Source: Benincasa hispida
Taxonomy: Eukaryota; Streptophyta; Magnoliopsida; Cucurbitales; Cucurbitaceae
Direction of reading: 5' to 3'
Assembly: GCF_009727055.1 (NCBI RefSeq)
Contig: NC_052350.1
Span: 1,825,758 to 1,889,757, forward strand
Length of the DNA stretch: 64,000 bases
In this document: piece after piece, positions 9,468 through 21,114 of the stretch
Layout: each line of letters opens with the position of its first letter
Numbering within the stretch: position 1 is the stretch's first letter
Notes under the pieces: generated by a model
What the model saw: the letters and a program-made list of their open reading frames with translations, nothing else
What the model was told of the DNA's origin: nothing
The model's database searches: none
Position numbers and translations under genes: made by a program

Positions 9468-9925
9468 ATATTAGATTCAGATGCCGCTAATCATATTTGT
9501 ACTTTTCCTTAGGAAACTAGTTCTTGGAGAAGACTTTCTGAATATGAGATGACTTTCAAGGTGGGCACATGTGAAGTCATTTCAGCTGAAGCAGTGGGAG
9601 ATGTGAAGTTATTTTTTGGAGATTCTTTTATCTTACTCAAGAATGTGTTCTTTGTACCTATGATGAAAAGGAATCTGATCTTAATTTCTTGTCTTTTAGA
9701 GAATATGTACAGTGTATCTTTTGAATATAATGAAGTGTTTGTTTATTCAAGAGGTGTTCATATTTATTCTGCTAGACTTGCAAAAAACTTATACATATTA
9801 CAACCAACGGAAGCAAAAGCCATTTTAAATATAGAGATGTTTAAAACGGTTGAAACTCATAATAAAAAACGGAAAATTTCTCCTAACGCCTATCTTTGGC
9901 ACCTCAAGCTTGGTCAATTTCAGTA
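9468..9925 (+). pseudogene. Copia-E protease and pre-integrase fragment
   Basis: This is in the same frame as gag. The active-site segment reads ILDSDAANHIC where copia elements have ILDSGATNHVC, so the glycine of the catalytic D-S-G triad is Asp. A TAG follows at CTFP-stop-ETSSW. The body continues MTFKVGTCEVISAEAVGDVK and VPMMKRNLILISCLLENMYS to the start of the GAG-pre-integrase domain (YLWHLKLGQ), then breaks off at about 9925. The retropepsin would cut gag-pol. This copy is dead. Confidence 0.85.
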
Positions 9926-10095
9926 TACGTTTTTCATATGAGAGTAAATATGATATAAAGATACTCATATTATTCTTTCCATCGGTCTCAATATGATAAC
10001 TATTGTAACATATATCTTTAAAACTAAGTAGATTTCTCTTTGATTTACTAGAGAACAATGCATTGCTAATTGTAAATTTTATTCCTATCAAAATA
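9926..10095 (-). pseudogene. Inverted fragment of an unrelated copia protease region
   Basis: On the minus strand the stretch reads GIKFTISNALFSSKSKRNLL and SFKDICYNSYHIETDGKN, which is the post-protease region of a different copia lineage from A, C and E. It sits exactly where Copia-E should have its pre-integrase and zinc-binding domain, and E coding resumes at 10096. It looks like filler DNA from another element. Boundaries are approximate to within about 10 bases. Confidence 0.65.
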
Positions 10096-10187
10096 ATATT
10101 TACCTAATGCATCACAAGTCTGATTCTTTTGAAAAGTTCAAGGAATATAAGGCTGAGGTTGAGAACCAATTAGGTAAAACAATTAAA
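10096..10187 (+). pseudogene. Copia-E integrase core fragment
   Basis: Thirty codons match the integrase core between the first and second catalytic acids: YLMHHKSDSFEKFKEYKAEV then ENQLGKTIK. The C1 integrase carries nearly the same segment. It ends in AATTAAA, which is shared with the adjoining Copia-C1 LTR end, so the junction is a microhomology deletion joint and not an integration edge. Confidence 0.8.
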
Positions 10188-11936
10188 AGGAAAAAAGCAT
10201 GCAAATATATAAAAAACAGTAAACTAAAAGGGATAGAATACAACCTTTGTAGCTCCTGAAAAATGCTTTTTCTCGCTGAATCTCGACCCAAACTCTTCTG
10301 AACCACCACTAGAGTTTACCCACTTTTCTTTGGACTCAGAACTGGGTTGTGGGACCCGGTGAATGAAGGAATGAAAAGGGGAAGAAATAGTGGTTCAAGG
10401 TTAATGTGAGAAAAAGGGAATTTTTGGTGAGAAATTGAAAACCAAAAATTATAGAAAAAATTTGGCTTGCTAAAAGAGAAAGAAGAAGTTTATTTCAAAA
10501 GAAAACTTCTTTTTATAAAACTATTACATGCATCTAATGCATGTAAAAACTCACCAAAGATCAACACCTCACAAAGCACTAAACAAAAGTGGGCTATGTG
10601 TCATTCTATAATGTTTACACATAGTCCATTTAAGTTAGTGAAATTATCCAACAAAAATGTTGGATAATTCCACTAACTCTTAGTCAAGGGCAAAATGGTC
10701 TTTTTTCAATTTGGTCAAAGTCGACTTTCCCTAGTAAAAAAGTCAACCCTTTGACTTTTTACAGTTTTGATCCCCTTGACTAATTTTGACCTCCCGAACA
10801 TGAATCCGCATTCATATTTTCAAAATTCAAATCACATTTGAATATAGAGCGCCATACAAAATACCGATAGCGATATCGCATATACTTGTCGGTTTTAATC
10901 CCTTTTCCTAATTCGAACAATTCGAATTAATCCAACATACTGTTCTAAGTTTAATCCATATGAGCTAGCAGAGGGACCTAAGGACCTACAAATCATGGGC
11001 TCTAACAATCCAAGATTAACCGGTAAAACTCTTTAACCTAATTAATCAACTTTTGTTAACTAACGGGTCATTCCACTAAAGTCCTGTAGTTGCACTCCCC
11101 TCACTGTAGATATGTTTCTGTCCATCTGATATAACCATAACTAGTATGTCAATCTTTCACAGGTTGTTCGTGGTCTTGGCTGGGTCAAAATACCGTTGTA
11201 CCCTCGAGAACACTTATTGTTCCTTCAGTACCACTGAACCTTTAAAGAATAATTGATTTGTGGTCCAACCAACAAATCCAGTTCCTCTCAGCCTAGTGAG
11301 AGGGTGGGGCCCCTTATTCTTATTCCGAAGTCAGCACTTAAGGGAACAACCTTATCTACTAACGAATAGAGATGGTAAACGTGAAGTTTGCGTCACCTAT
11401 GTCCTACCCGGTTTACCCTAAATGGGAGCTCTTATTGAGCAAGGCGCTGTTGAGAAACTCTACCCGAATGTAGATAAGGATAATCCAGCAAGTCAAAACA
11501 GGGAGTTCAATAGTTTAGCATCAATACGAGATCGAGTTACCTAGGTCATCAATTTGAAATTATCGTTTATACATAAAACAGTGTATAAAGCAAAAGTGAC
11601 TAAGTCGTGGTCCAGTCTTATAACAAACTCATTGCATAGGAACCCACTCATATATCTCTATATGAATGATCAGGACACATTGTTTGTACTAACTACAATG
11701 GGCCGCATCCATAGTGTCTAAGACAAGCGCACACCAATATCCTATACTATAGACCATTTAGGCTATATACTCGAACTTGATCATGTTATTCATCAATAAA
11801 GTTCAAGTCTAATTAAATAGCCTCAGGACCTTAGTTTATTGGATCAAGATTACAATTTCAAATAACAATTTTTAGAAAAACAAAACAGAATATGTTTAAT
11901 CAATTTCAAACTACGAGTTTAGGACATAAACCAACA
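10180..11936 (-). repeat. 3' LTR of Copia-C1 (inner end intact, outer end truncated)
   Basis: On the minus strand it begins TGTTGGTTTATGTCCTAAAC at 11936 and runs left. It matches the 5' LTR at 21170-22600 closely (for example GAAAATTCGAACAATTCGAA and GTCAAAGGGTTGACT segments). The last 60-70 bases of the LTR are missing at 10180. The reversed sequence 10200-10320 includes a splice-donor-like CAAAGGTTGTATTC also seen in C2 at 15613. Confidence 0.85.
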
Positions 11937-12216
11937 AACTCCACTTGGACTAAAATCCTAGTGAGTATCACAATGTTGAATTAAGTGAGGAAAAGAACAT
12001 GTGATACAATAACACATGAATACAATAAACTAGGGCATATACTAAAAAGTTCTCCCACTTATTCCTATTTACAAACTTCGTAGACTAGACTCTGTAGGTG
12101 ACCTTCAAACACTAGCCGTGAGGGCCTTTGTAAAGGATCAAAATGTTTACAGTGTATCCAGTAAGGATCAAATCCTTAGTACATAACACGAGCATGTAGT
12201 TCCTCGTTCCCCTAAG
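11937..12216 (-). pseudogene. Copia-C1 PPT and RNase H tail (first assembled copy)
   Basis: Directly inside the 3' LTR the minus strand shows GTCCAAGTGGAGTT, the polypurine-tract region. It is followed leftward in transcription by a shortened RNase H ending with the segment for YMLVYGTKDLILTGYTD at about 12155-12215. Most of the RNase H core is deleted. It is cut at CTAAG (12212-12216) by solo LTR C2. The block is repeated at 13524-13793 after the gap. Confidence 0.75.
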
Positions 12217-15200
12217 TGTGGATTTTATGTCCTAAAACTCGTAGTTTGTAAATTAATAACATATCTTTTGTTTTCGATAAAGTTGTATTGAATGTTAATC
12301 TTGAATCCAATAAACTAAGGTCTGAGGTTATTTAATGTAGTTTGAACGATTTTGTTGTGACATAAAGGTGGATCAAGTTAAATATATAATGCCAAATGGT
12401 CTATAGTATATGAATAAGTTGGGCGCTTTACTAGGGACATATGGATCGGCCCTTGTAGTTAGTACAACGATGTGATCCCGATCGTTCATAATAGAGATAT
12501 GTGAGTGGGGGCACACTATGTAAAGATTTTACATAACGTGAACCATTGAAATAATCACTTTTAATGTACTAAATGCCGTTTAATGTAAAACTGACTATTT
12601 CGTTAATTGATGACCTAGGTAACTTAATCTTACATCTGAGCTAACTATGAACCCTTTTACTATGGAATTCCTTAATCTACATAGTGAGGGTAGCTCAACA
12701 TCGCTGGCCCAATAAGCCTCCCATTTCAGGGGTAAGACCGTGTGTTAGCTGGGAACAAGGGTGCAAGACCGGAATTCACTCCTACCCATTATAGGATAGT
12801 AGAAAGGTTGTTTCCTTTAGTACTGAATCAGGTCTTGAACAAGGGCCTCCACTTCTCTTCTTGGCCTGAGAGGATTCGGTTTATAGGTTGAACCTTAAAC
12901 CAATTGTTCATTCTAGAGATAGTGGAACTAAGCAACAAGATGTATTCTTTGGGGTAAAACGGTTATTATGACCCAGCTGAGATTACGAACAACTATGAAA
13001 TTATCTTAATCATCATGGTTATATAATGGACACAAATTAATCTATAGTGAGGGAGTGCAACTACGGGGCTTTAGTGGAAATATCTCCTGNNNNNNNNNNN
13101 NNNNNNNNNNNNNNAGCTGCAGAACTGAGATCGAGTTACCTAGGTCATCAATTTGAAATTAGTCGTTTATACAGAAACTGTATAAAGCAAAGTGACTAAG
13201 TCGTGGTCCAGTCTTATAACAAACTCATTGCATAGGAGACCCACCATATATCTCTATATGAATGATCAGGATCACATTGTTTGTACTAACTACAGTGGGC
13301 CGCATCCATAGTGTCCTAGACAAGCGCACAACATATCCTACTATAGGACCATTTAGGCTATATACTCGAACTTGATCCATGTTTATGTCATCAATAAAGT
13401 TCAAGTCTATAATTAGCCTCAGACCTTAGTTTATTGGATTCAAGATTAAATTTCAATAACAATTTTCGAAAACAAAACAGAATATGTTTAAATTTCAACA
13501 GAGTTTAGGACATAAATCCAACAAACTCCACTTGGACTAAAATCTAGTGAGTATCACAATGTTGAATTTATGAGGAAAAGAAACATGTGATACAAAACAC
13601 ATGAATACAATAAACTAGGGCATATACTAAAAAGTTCTCCACTTATCCTATTACAAACTTCGTAGACCTAACTCTGTAGGTGACCTTCAAACACTACCGT
13701 GAGGGCTTTGTAAAGGATCAACATGTTTACAGTGTATCCAGTAAGGATCAAATCTTAGTCCATACACAGCATGTAGTTCCTCGTTCTCCTAAGTTTGGAT
13801 TTTATGTCCTAAAACTCGTAGTTTGTAAATTAATAACAACTCTTTTGTGTTTTCGATAAAGTTGTATTGAAATTGTAATCTTGAATCCATAAACTAAGGT
13901 CTGAGGTTATTTAATGTAGTTTGAACTTTATGTTGTGACATAAAGGTGGATCAAGTTCAATATATATGCCAAATGGTCTATAGTATATGAATAAGTTTGG
14001 GCGCTTTATCTAGGGACACTATGGATCGGCCCTTGTAGTTAGTACAAAGATGTATCCGATCGTTATAAGATATGTGAGTGGGGGCACCTATGTAAAGAGT
14101 TTACATAGACTGAACCATGAAATAATATCTTTTTAATGTACTAAATGCCGTTTATGTAAACTGACTATTTCGTTAATTGATGACCTAGGTAACTTAATCT
14201 TAATCTGCGAGCTAACTATGAACCCTGTTATCGGAATATCCTTAATACTACATAGTGAGGGTAGCTCAACATCGCTGGCCCAATAAGCCTCCCATTTCAG
14301 GGGTAAGATCGGTGGTTGCTGGGAACAAGGGCAAGACGGAATTCACTCCTACCCATTATAGGATAGTAGAAAGGTTGTTCCTTTAGTACTGAATCCAGGT
14401 CTTGAACAAGGGCCCACTTCTCTTCTTGGCCCGAGAGGATTCGGTTTATAGGTTGAACCTTAAACCAATTGTTCATCTAGAGATAGTGGAACTAAGCAAC
14501 AAGATGTATTCTTTGGGGTAAAACGGTTATTATGACCCAGCTGAGATTACGAACAACTATGAAGGATTATTAATCATCATGGTTATACTAAATGGACACA
14601 AATATAATCTATAGTGAGGGAGTGCAACTACGGGGCTTTAGTGGAAGAACCCGTTGTTACGAATGTTGATTAGCTCCCGTCTAAAGAGTTTAGTAGCTAA
14701 TCTCGATCGTTGGACCCATGATCTATAGGTCCATTAGGTTCCCCTACTAGCTCATATGGAATCAACTTAGAACAGTATGATAGAATAATTCGAATTGTTC
14801 GAATTAGGTAAAGAAAGAGAAACCGACAAATATATGTGTTATAGTGGTCGAGTTTTTCAACTTGGAGATACAGCTTTAATATTTAAATGTGGTTTAAATA
14901 TCAAGAATATGAATATGTTTATATTCAAAAGCTCGAAAATAATGGAAATGGTCAAAGTTTTAAAAAGTCAAAGAGTTGACTTTTGACTTTGAAAAATCAA
15001 ACTTTGAGTGACCTTATATTCAAATGTGATTTGAATTTCGAGAAAATGAATTCGGATTCATGCTTGAGAGGTCAAAATTAGTCAACATGGAAAAAATCAT
15101 AAAAAGTCAAAATGTTGACAAACTTTTACCAAATGACTATTTTGCCCTTTGACTATAGTTAGTGGAAAAATCCAAACTTTTGTTGGATAATTCCACTGAT

Positions 15201-15739
15201 AAAATAGTGGGCTAGGTGTTGACTTATAGTGGAGACATTAAGCCCACTAAGTTAGTGGATTATAGGTGTTGGATTTTTATGGATTTGCTTCATGCAATTG
15301 TTGCATGGTTTTTTCTATAAAATTTGCTTTTGATTTTAAATAAAAGACTTTTGCCATTTTAGAAAAGGGTGTTCTAAATTTGGGCTGGAAAATCCTTCTA
15401 AATTTGGGTTGGAAAATCCTATGTTCTTTGAGTGAAATAAAAACCCAAACTCAAATTCATCTTATTTTCCATCTCTTTTCTCTCTCTCGGTTCTCTTCAT
15501 CCACCAGGTCCCACAACTCGGTTCTGAGTCCAGAGGATAGTAGGTCAACTCTAGTGGTGGTCCGAAAGAGTTCGTGTCAAGATTCAACGAGGAGAAGCGG
15601 TTTTTGGGGGCTTCAAAGGTAGTATCCTACACTTTTTAATCCACTATTTTTTCTTTCATGATGCATGCTTATTTCCTTTAATTTAAGAGCAATTAGAGTG
15701 TAATTAGATCCTAATTCCGCTATGTCTCGAGTTCCATTA
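12217..15739 (+). mobile_element. Solo LTR C2 in Copia-C1 RNase H (inflated by an assembly duplication)
   Basis: This plus-oriented C-family LTR starts TGTGGATTTTATGTCCTAAA at 12217 and ends GTCTCGAGTTCCATTA at 15739. The target-site duplication CTAAG is at 12212-12216 and 15740-15744. The RNase H/RT of C1 resumes on the right side. The annotated span is about 3.5 kb only because block 11528-13089 is repeated after the gap. Removing the repeat leaves about 1.95 kb. Two small ORFs in it (14795 and 15380) have no recognisable domain. Confidence 0.85.
13090..13114. other. Assembly gap (25 N)
   Basis: The fixed-size run of unknown bases lies between the two copies of the duplicated block. It is probably a contig join of negative true size. 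Confidence 0.98.
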
Positions 15740-16765
15740 CTAAGATCCTTGAGGATATTCTTAACGACAGTCCAATGATCATATCCAGGATTGGACTGAT
15801 ACCTACTGAATATCCCTATTACGTAGCATATGTCAGGTCTAGTACATAACATTGCATACATCAGGCTCCCTACTGCATTAGCATAGGGAATGCGTCTCAT
15901 ATCCTCAACCTCTTGAGGTGTCTTAGGACATTGATCCTTTGACAAATGAATTTCATATATGTAAGGTAACAGACCTCTTTTGAAATTTTACATCTTATAC
16001 CAAGACAACATTTTGTCTATAAAAGTTGCTTGAGACATGGCTAGTGTTCTGTTCTTGTGATTTCGAATAATCTGAATCCCGAGAACATACTACGCATTTC
16101 CTAAATCTTTCATTTGGAACTGCATTGCTAGCCATTTCTTGATGTCAGTTAAGTAACCTACTTCATTCCCAATGAGTAGAATATCGTCAACATATAAAAC
16201 TAAGAACGCTATAGTAGAATTGACGATTTTCTTGTAAACACAAGGCTCGTCAACCTTCTGTTCAAAGCCATAAGATTTGACCGTAGTATCAAATCTTATA
16301 TTCCAAGATCTAGAAGCTTGTTTCAACCCATAAATGGATTTTTGAAGCTTTATAAACCTTTTGTTCTTGACCATGTGCAATAAACTCCTCTGGTTGAGCC
16401 ATATAGATACTCTCCTCAAGATCGCCATTTAGAAAGGCTGTCTTGACATCCATCTGTCAAATTTCATAGTCACAAAAATTGGCAGTGGATAAGAGTATTC
16501 TAATTGACTTAAGCATGGCAACGAGAGAGAAAGTTTCTTCATAGTTCGCTCCCTCTCTCTGGGTATAATCCTTTGCCACAAGTCGAGCCTTAAAAGTTTG
16601 TACTTTACCGGCTTGGTCTCGTTTTCTCTTGTAGATCCACTTACAACCAATTGGTTTTACATCATTTGGTTGATCTATAAGTTTCCAGATAGAATTGAAG
16701 TACATAGACTCCATTTTGAGGTCTATGGCTTTGACCCATTGATCATGGTCCACATCTTTTATCAC
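15740..16765 (-). pseudogene. Copia-C1 reverse transcriptase
   Basis: The N-terminal part at 16457-16765 reads WVKAIDLKMESMYFNSIW and GCKWIYKRKRDQAGKVQTFK, ending RLVAKDYTQREGANYEETFS. After a frame break it continues at 16090-16428 with KSIYGLKQASRSWNIRFD and the catalytic box VLYVDDILLIGN (YVDD at 16183-16194). The connection domain is at 15745-15945 (MSKDQCPKTPQEVEDMRRIP, then TRPDICYVIGIFSRY). Frameshifts lie near 16430 and 16090. The catalytic Asp pair is intact, so decay is recent relative to A1. RNase H is cut off by C2 at 15740. Confidence 0.88.
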
Positions 16766-17870
16766 CTATTTATAGGTCGATGGATCCTCTATGCCGTTAT
16801 GAGGTATGACGACTTGTGTTTCTGTTAAACCCAAGTAACGGTTAGGCTAATAAACAACCCTCCCACTACGTCGAGGAATTCTTAACTCTTGAGAAGGATG
16901 TGACTAACCAGATGTACTAGTTTTATCTACTACTTTAGTAGATGAACTAGTTCTATCTGTAGCGTCTTTGGAAATTTCATTCAATACTAGTCTACTGCAA
17001 GGTTGATGACTTCTTATGTGGTCTTCCTCTAAGAATGTGGCATTTGTCGATACAAATACCTTATTCTCTTGAGGATCGTAAAAAAGACCACCTTTTGTTT
17101 GTTTTGGATAACCTACAAATAGGTATAGTTTTGAACGACGTTCCAATTTTTTAGGATTTTGCACCAATACGTGTGTCCGACATCCCCAAATCCTAAAATG
17201 ATATAAACTGCCTTTACGCCTTTTCCATAGCTCATAAGGTGTTTCTGAAACACTTTTAGAGGGAACGTTATTCAAAATATGGACAACAGTTTCTAATGCA
17301 TGTCCTCAAAAGGAATCAGGTAACTTAGCAAAGCTCATCATTGAGTGAACCATGTTCAACAAGGTTCTGTTTCTTCTTTCAGATACACCATTTTGCTGAG
17401 GCATATTGGGTGCAGAGAATTGTGACTTGATTCCGTGTTCTATCATATAGTCCTGGAATCTTAAGTCCATGTACTCCCTACCTCGATCTGATCGTAGTGC
17501 CTTAATTATTTTACCTAACTGGTTCTCGACCTCAGCCTTATATTCTTTGAACTTTTCAAAAGAATCAGACTTGTGATACATTAGGTAAATATGACCATAC
17601 CTTGAATAATCATCAATAAAACTGATTAAATATTTATACCCACCTCGAGCTTTGACATTCATCGGTCCACAGAGGTCTTAATGTACGAGCTCTAAGGGTA
17701 TTGTGGCTCTGAGACCTTTTCCAGTAAAAGATCTCTTAGTCATTTTTCCCTCAAGACAAGACTCGCATAGAGGTAAAGAATTGTCTTCTAATTGATTTAA
17801 GAGTCCATTCTTAACCAATCTCTCAATCCTTTTGAGATTTATGAGGCCAAGTCTTAGGTACTATATATAG
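16766..17870 (-). pseudogene. Copia-C1 integrase
   Basis: The core at 17306-17662 reads YLISFIDDYSRYGHIYLMYH, IKALRSDRGREYMDLRF and PQQNGVSERRNRTLLN. It contains the D of FIDDYSR, the D of SDRG and the E of VSERRN expected for the DDE triad. The next segment at 16904-17275 (ETPYELWKRRKGSLYHFRIW, LYLFVGYPKQTKGG) follows after a stop (GHALE-type region, Trp replaced). The zinc-binding HHCC part lies at 17663-17870 in broken frames. Region 16766-16903 is the linker before RT. Confidence 0.85.
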
Positions 17871-18340
17871 GTATTAGAAGAAACTTTTTTGTCTTTTATT
17901 CTGAGTTTTGGCTGTTCTAAACATCTCAGTATTTAAGACAAATTTTGCTTTAGTTGGTCTTAACTTATATAAGTCGTTTTCAAGCAGAACAAATTTGAAT
18001 ACCTTTTCTGAAAATGAACACTTCATTAATTTCAAAAGATATTTTATACATTTTTTTAATATACATGTGATAGATATTAAATTCCATCTCATTTTAGGAG
18101 CATACAAAACAATTTTAAGTATGATATATCTATCGTTGAAAAACAACTTCAAGTTTCCCACTGCTTCGGCCGAGACAACCTCTCCTGTTCCAACCTTGAG
18201 GATGATCTCGCCTTCTTCAAGCTTTTTCTAGGAACTAGTTTCCTGAAAAGAGAAGCAAATATGTTTAGTGGCTCGTGAATCCAATATCCAGGTTGAGGTA
18301 TCATACTCCACTAAACATGTTTCAACAACTAGTAAATCAT
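17871..18340 (-). pseudogene. Copia-C1 protease and pre-integrase region
   Basis: Residues 17874-18161 read GNLKLFFNDRYIILKIVLYA then MRWNLISITCILKK and LLENDLYKLRPTKA, ending at the GAG-pre-integrase start. Upstream, the active-site region (18230-18330) is recognisable at DNA level next to VVETCLV-like codons but is out of frame. It processes gag-pol in active elements. Confidence 0.75.
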
Positions 18341-19197
18341 ATTTACCTTGTGCTTCTTTTTCTACTTTTTTCTCAGCAAGGTATTTCGGGCAGTTCCTCT
18401 TCTAGTGCCCATTTTTGTTTCAGTGGAAATATTTTCCTTTTTCTGCAACTTTTTTTTTCCTTGTTTGTCATGGGAGTCTTCCCCTTACCCTTCTTTCTCA
18501 TTTGAACATTTTTTTCCTTTGAAGTTCCTGCTTTAGTTTTAGAGGACGATCCTTTTAAAACTTTCTTTGTGGTGACAACATTTGCCTCCATTTCTTTCCC
18601 CTTAGACTTTGTAAGAGTTTGAAAACGCTGGAGCTCGTTAAGAAGGGTTGTCAGATTAAACTCTATCTTATTTAGAGAAGCATTCATTTGAAAAGGTATG
18701 AAGCTCTTTGGAAGAGACTCCATAATAAAGCTAACCTAATTTGCCTCGTCGATGGCGCCACCATTTACTTCAGCAATATTGAAGTGGACCATCATGTCCA
18801 GGACATGTTCTCTAACAGAGGTCCCTTCCTTCATACGCTTATTGTAAATGTACTTAATTGCCTCGTGTCTTAGGATTGATGACGGTTGCCCGAACATCTC
18901 TTTTAATGAATCCATGATAGCCTTAGCTATGCCCAAGGATTTGTATTTCTTTGCCAATACATCAATCATGTTGGCAAGAATATAGACATGGGCTTTATCA
19001 TTAGCCTTAACCCATCGATTATAAGCATCTCAACTTGTTCGGCTAGCTTTCGAGGCAGGGGCCTGAGGACATTCCTCAGTTAAGAAAAATTTTAGGTCAT
19101 CTATTACTACTATTGTATTCAGATTTTTTTTCCATGTCAAGTAGTTGTTGTTGTTAAGTTTTTCAGAAGCTAATAGTTGAACTAAAAAGCTAGTCAT
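18341..19197 (-). pseudogene. Copia-C1 gag
   Basis: The start codon is at 19197-19195 (MTSFLVQLLASEKLNNNN). Capsid segments include LTWKKNLNTIVVIDDLKF, MIDVLAKKYKSLGIAKAI (18736-18969) and MESLPKSFIPFQMNASL (18373-18723). Stops occur near codon 57 and at the IDEAN-stop-VS position. The zinc knuckle is ruined: the first Cys is Tyr, the second is a TGA and the Trp is TAG. Gag forms the particle shell. The close likeness to Copia-E and A1 gag shows that the three families are related. Confidence 0.85.
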
Positions 19198-21100
19198 GCT
19201 GAAAAGAAAAAAATATCCTTTTTAGTAAAAAAACATTAATCTTTAAAATCCAATCAAGTTTAGCAAAAAATAATGTACCCATCATTATTATATTTGCAAC
19301 GATATTTCAATGGTTTAGAATAACCTTCATCGTGGGGTGATCGACTATTCCTCCGTTGAACCAAGACTTTCTTAACTAGATACTATCACCAGAATAACTC
19401 TTATTCCTATAGTAACTTAGTTATCGCTACTTTGGTCAAGAATTTACTAACACTTGGTAATTGTCGTAAGTGTGACCCTCCATTTTTAGACCTCAATATG
19501 CTCCTGAAGTTGGAAAGACAAGAATGCAAATGAACCTGAGAGACTCTATCAATTTCTAGAGTTCGCGGAGTTCCGAATCCTATAATACAACCCTCCGATT
19601 GGTAAGGTCGCTCCAGGGTAGACATGCAGGCGCATTATAGGAATCTCACGGTGCAACCTAATGGAAGAGATCGTAGGATGTGTTGACACACTTCCTTCTC
19701 CCACTTACTATGAACAACTTCCCCTATTCACCTTGGTATTGACTCATGCAAACACTCTCCGAATGGAGTCCGCTCCCAGGGCGGCCCAAAGCCAAGCATG
19801 AATCTCACGGTGTGAACTCTTAAGGACGCTAGAGCTAAAAGTATATTACTTCTCTCCAGCTGAAGTGTTCTAGACGGTTCTGGTATAAAATACTTAGTGA
19901 TACATTTCTGCTAACTTAAACATATCCTAAGTCTAGGTGATTCATTCGAGTATAACTTTTATACTGGATTTTTAACCTACGATGTCTAGGTGATAAACAA
20001 ATTTTATTACCTCACACTGCTCTTATGCTCATAAAACCGGTTTAACCTAACTCAGACGCCGACTCGATCTCCAGGTAGTAGGTGTTTTGTGAACTGTCAA
20101 CTTAAATACCTTCAACCTTAGTCATTTTATCTGACTTTTTGCCAAGATCTTGCTGGGTGAGTTTTTTTATAACTTCGATTTTACAAGATATCGACCTATT
20201 TTCTATGAAAATTAGGATTGCTCGATGGTTAACCCTAAGTGAGCATGCATCTTATCTTTATTATAGATTTTAGAAGTCTAGGTTATTTTATAACAATTAT
20301 AAAATAAATTATAACAATTATAACCCTAGAGCATTCATCTATAACATGCTTCTTTCAAACAAAGATGCTTTAATATAACACTTATATTAAAACTAAGCAT
20401 GCATAGTATATATTTTATAACACTTATAACATATAACAAATGCATGTCACATGTTTTTCCTATGGTGGGGTTTTTAAACTATATGGCATACTATATGCAC
20501 ACATAATCAAACAACATTATACATCACATGCATAATAGGTAAACAACACTAAAGTGGATTGATTTTGGCATTAAACACAAACAAATAACTAATTTATAAC
20601 AGAAAATAGCAACCAGCTTCCCGGAACCGGCTTCAAACACTTTGAACCATCTGGACTGACTAGTCAACACGCGCTGGCATGGTCAATGGAAGTGTGGGCG
20701 GGTCGGGTCAAACGGAAAGCGCGGGCGCACAGAGGCACGAGCAGCAGGCGGTGCCGAAGCTGCTTTGAACCGGTTTGTAACTCGGGCTGGCAGGTTGGGT
20801 CGTCAGGTTTAGTGGCTGAAACGGGTCTAGAATCAAAATTCCTTCAATTTTGATGCTATCTTCTCTCCCAGAACTGAGCAATTACAACCTAATTTCAACT
20901 CTAATGACTCTAACAAATTTATAGACCCTTTTTCACACATTAATGCTCATAAACATGTGAGCAATTACAAACTTCCACAAGAAATTTAAAGAAAAACAAT
21001 GCCAAAATCATAAAAAATCCACTTTAGTCCACATTTCATTCAACATTTGAAAGAAAAGAAAAACCTACCCACCAAAAGCAATTGAGCATAATTAAAGCAT
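19198..21100 (-). other. Copia-C1 5' untranslated leader
   Basis: This is 1.9 kb without credible coding, collinear in reverse with most of the Copia-E leader, for example the ACCTCACACTG and TGGTGGGGTTTTTAA segments. It lacks the ACGATCG array. In the corresponding place (about 20630-20830) it has GC-rich unrelated sequence with GGGCGGGTCGGGTC. Confidence 0.75.
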
Positions 21101-21112
21101 GCTCTGATACCA
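21101..21112 (-). promoter_or_regulatory. Primer binding site of Copia-C1
   Basis: GCTCTGATACCA on the plus strand is TGGTATCAGAGC on the coding strand, complementary to initiator tRNA-Met. It lies two bases inside the 5' LTR end (TGATGG at 21115). Confidence 0.93.
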
Positions 21113-21114
21113 CA

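Larger units (their letters stand above)
11528..14650. repeat. 1.5-kb block duplicated on both sides of an N gap
   Basis: Block 11528-13089 (C1 LTR outer part, RNase H tail, start of C2) recurs in the same order and orientation at 13127-14650. The copies differ mainly by many single-base insertions and deletions, a pattern expected from unpolished reads or two unmerged haplotype contigs. An unequal genomic duplication would less easily start and stop at the gap. Confidence 0.85.
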
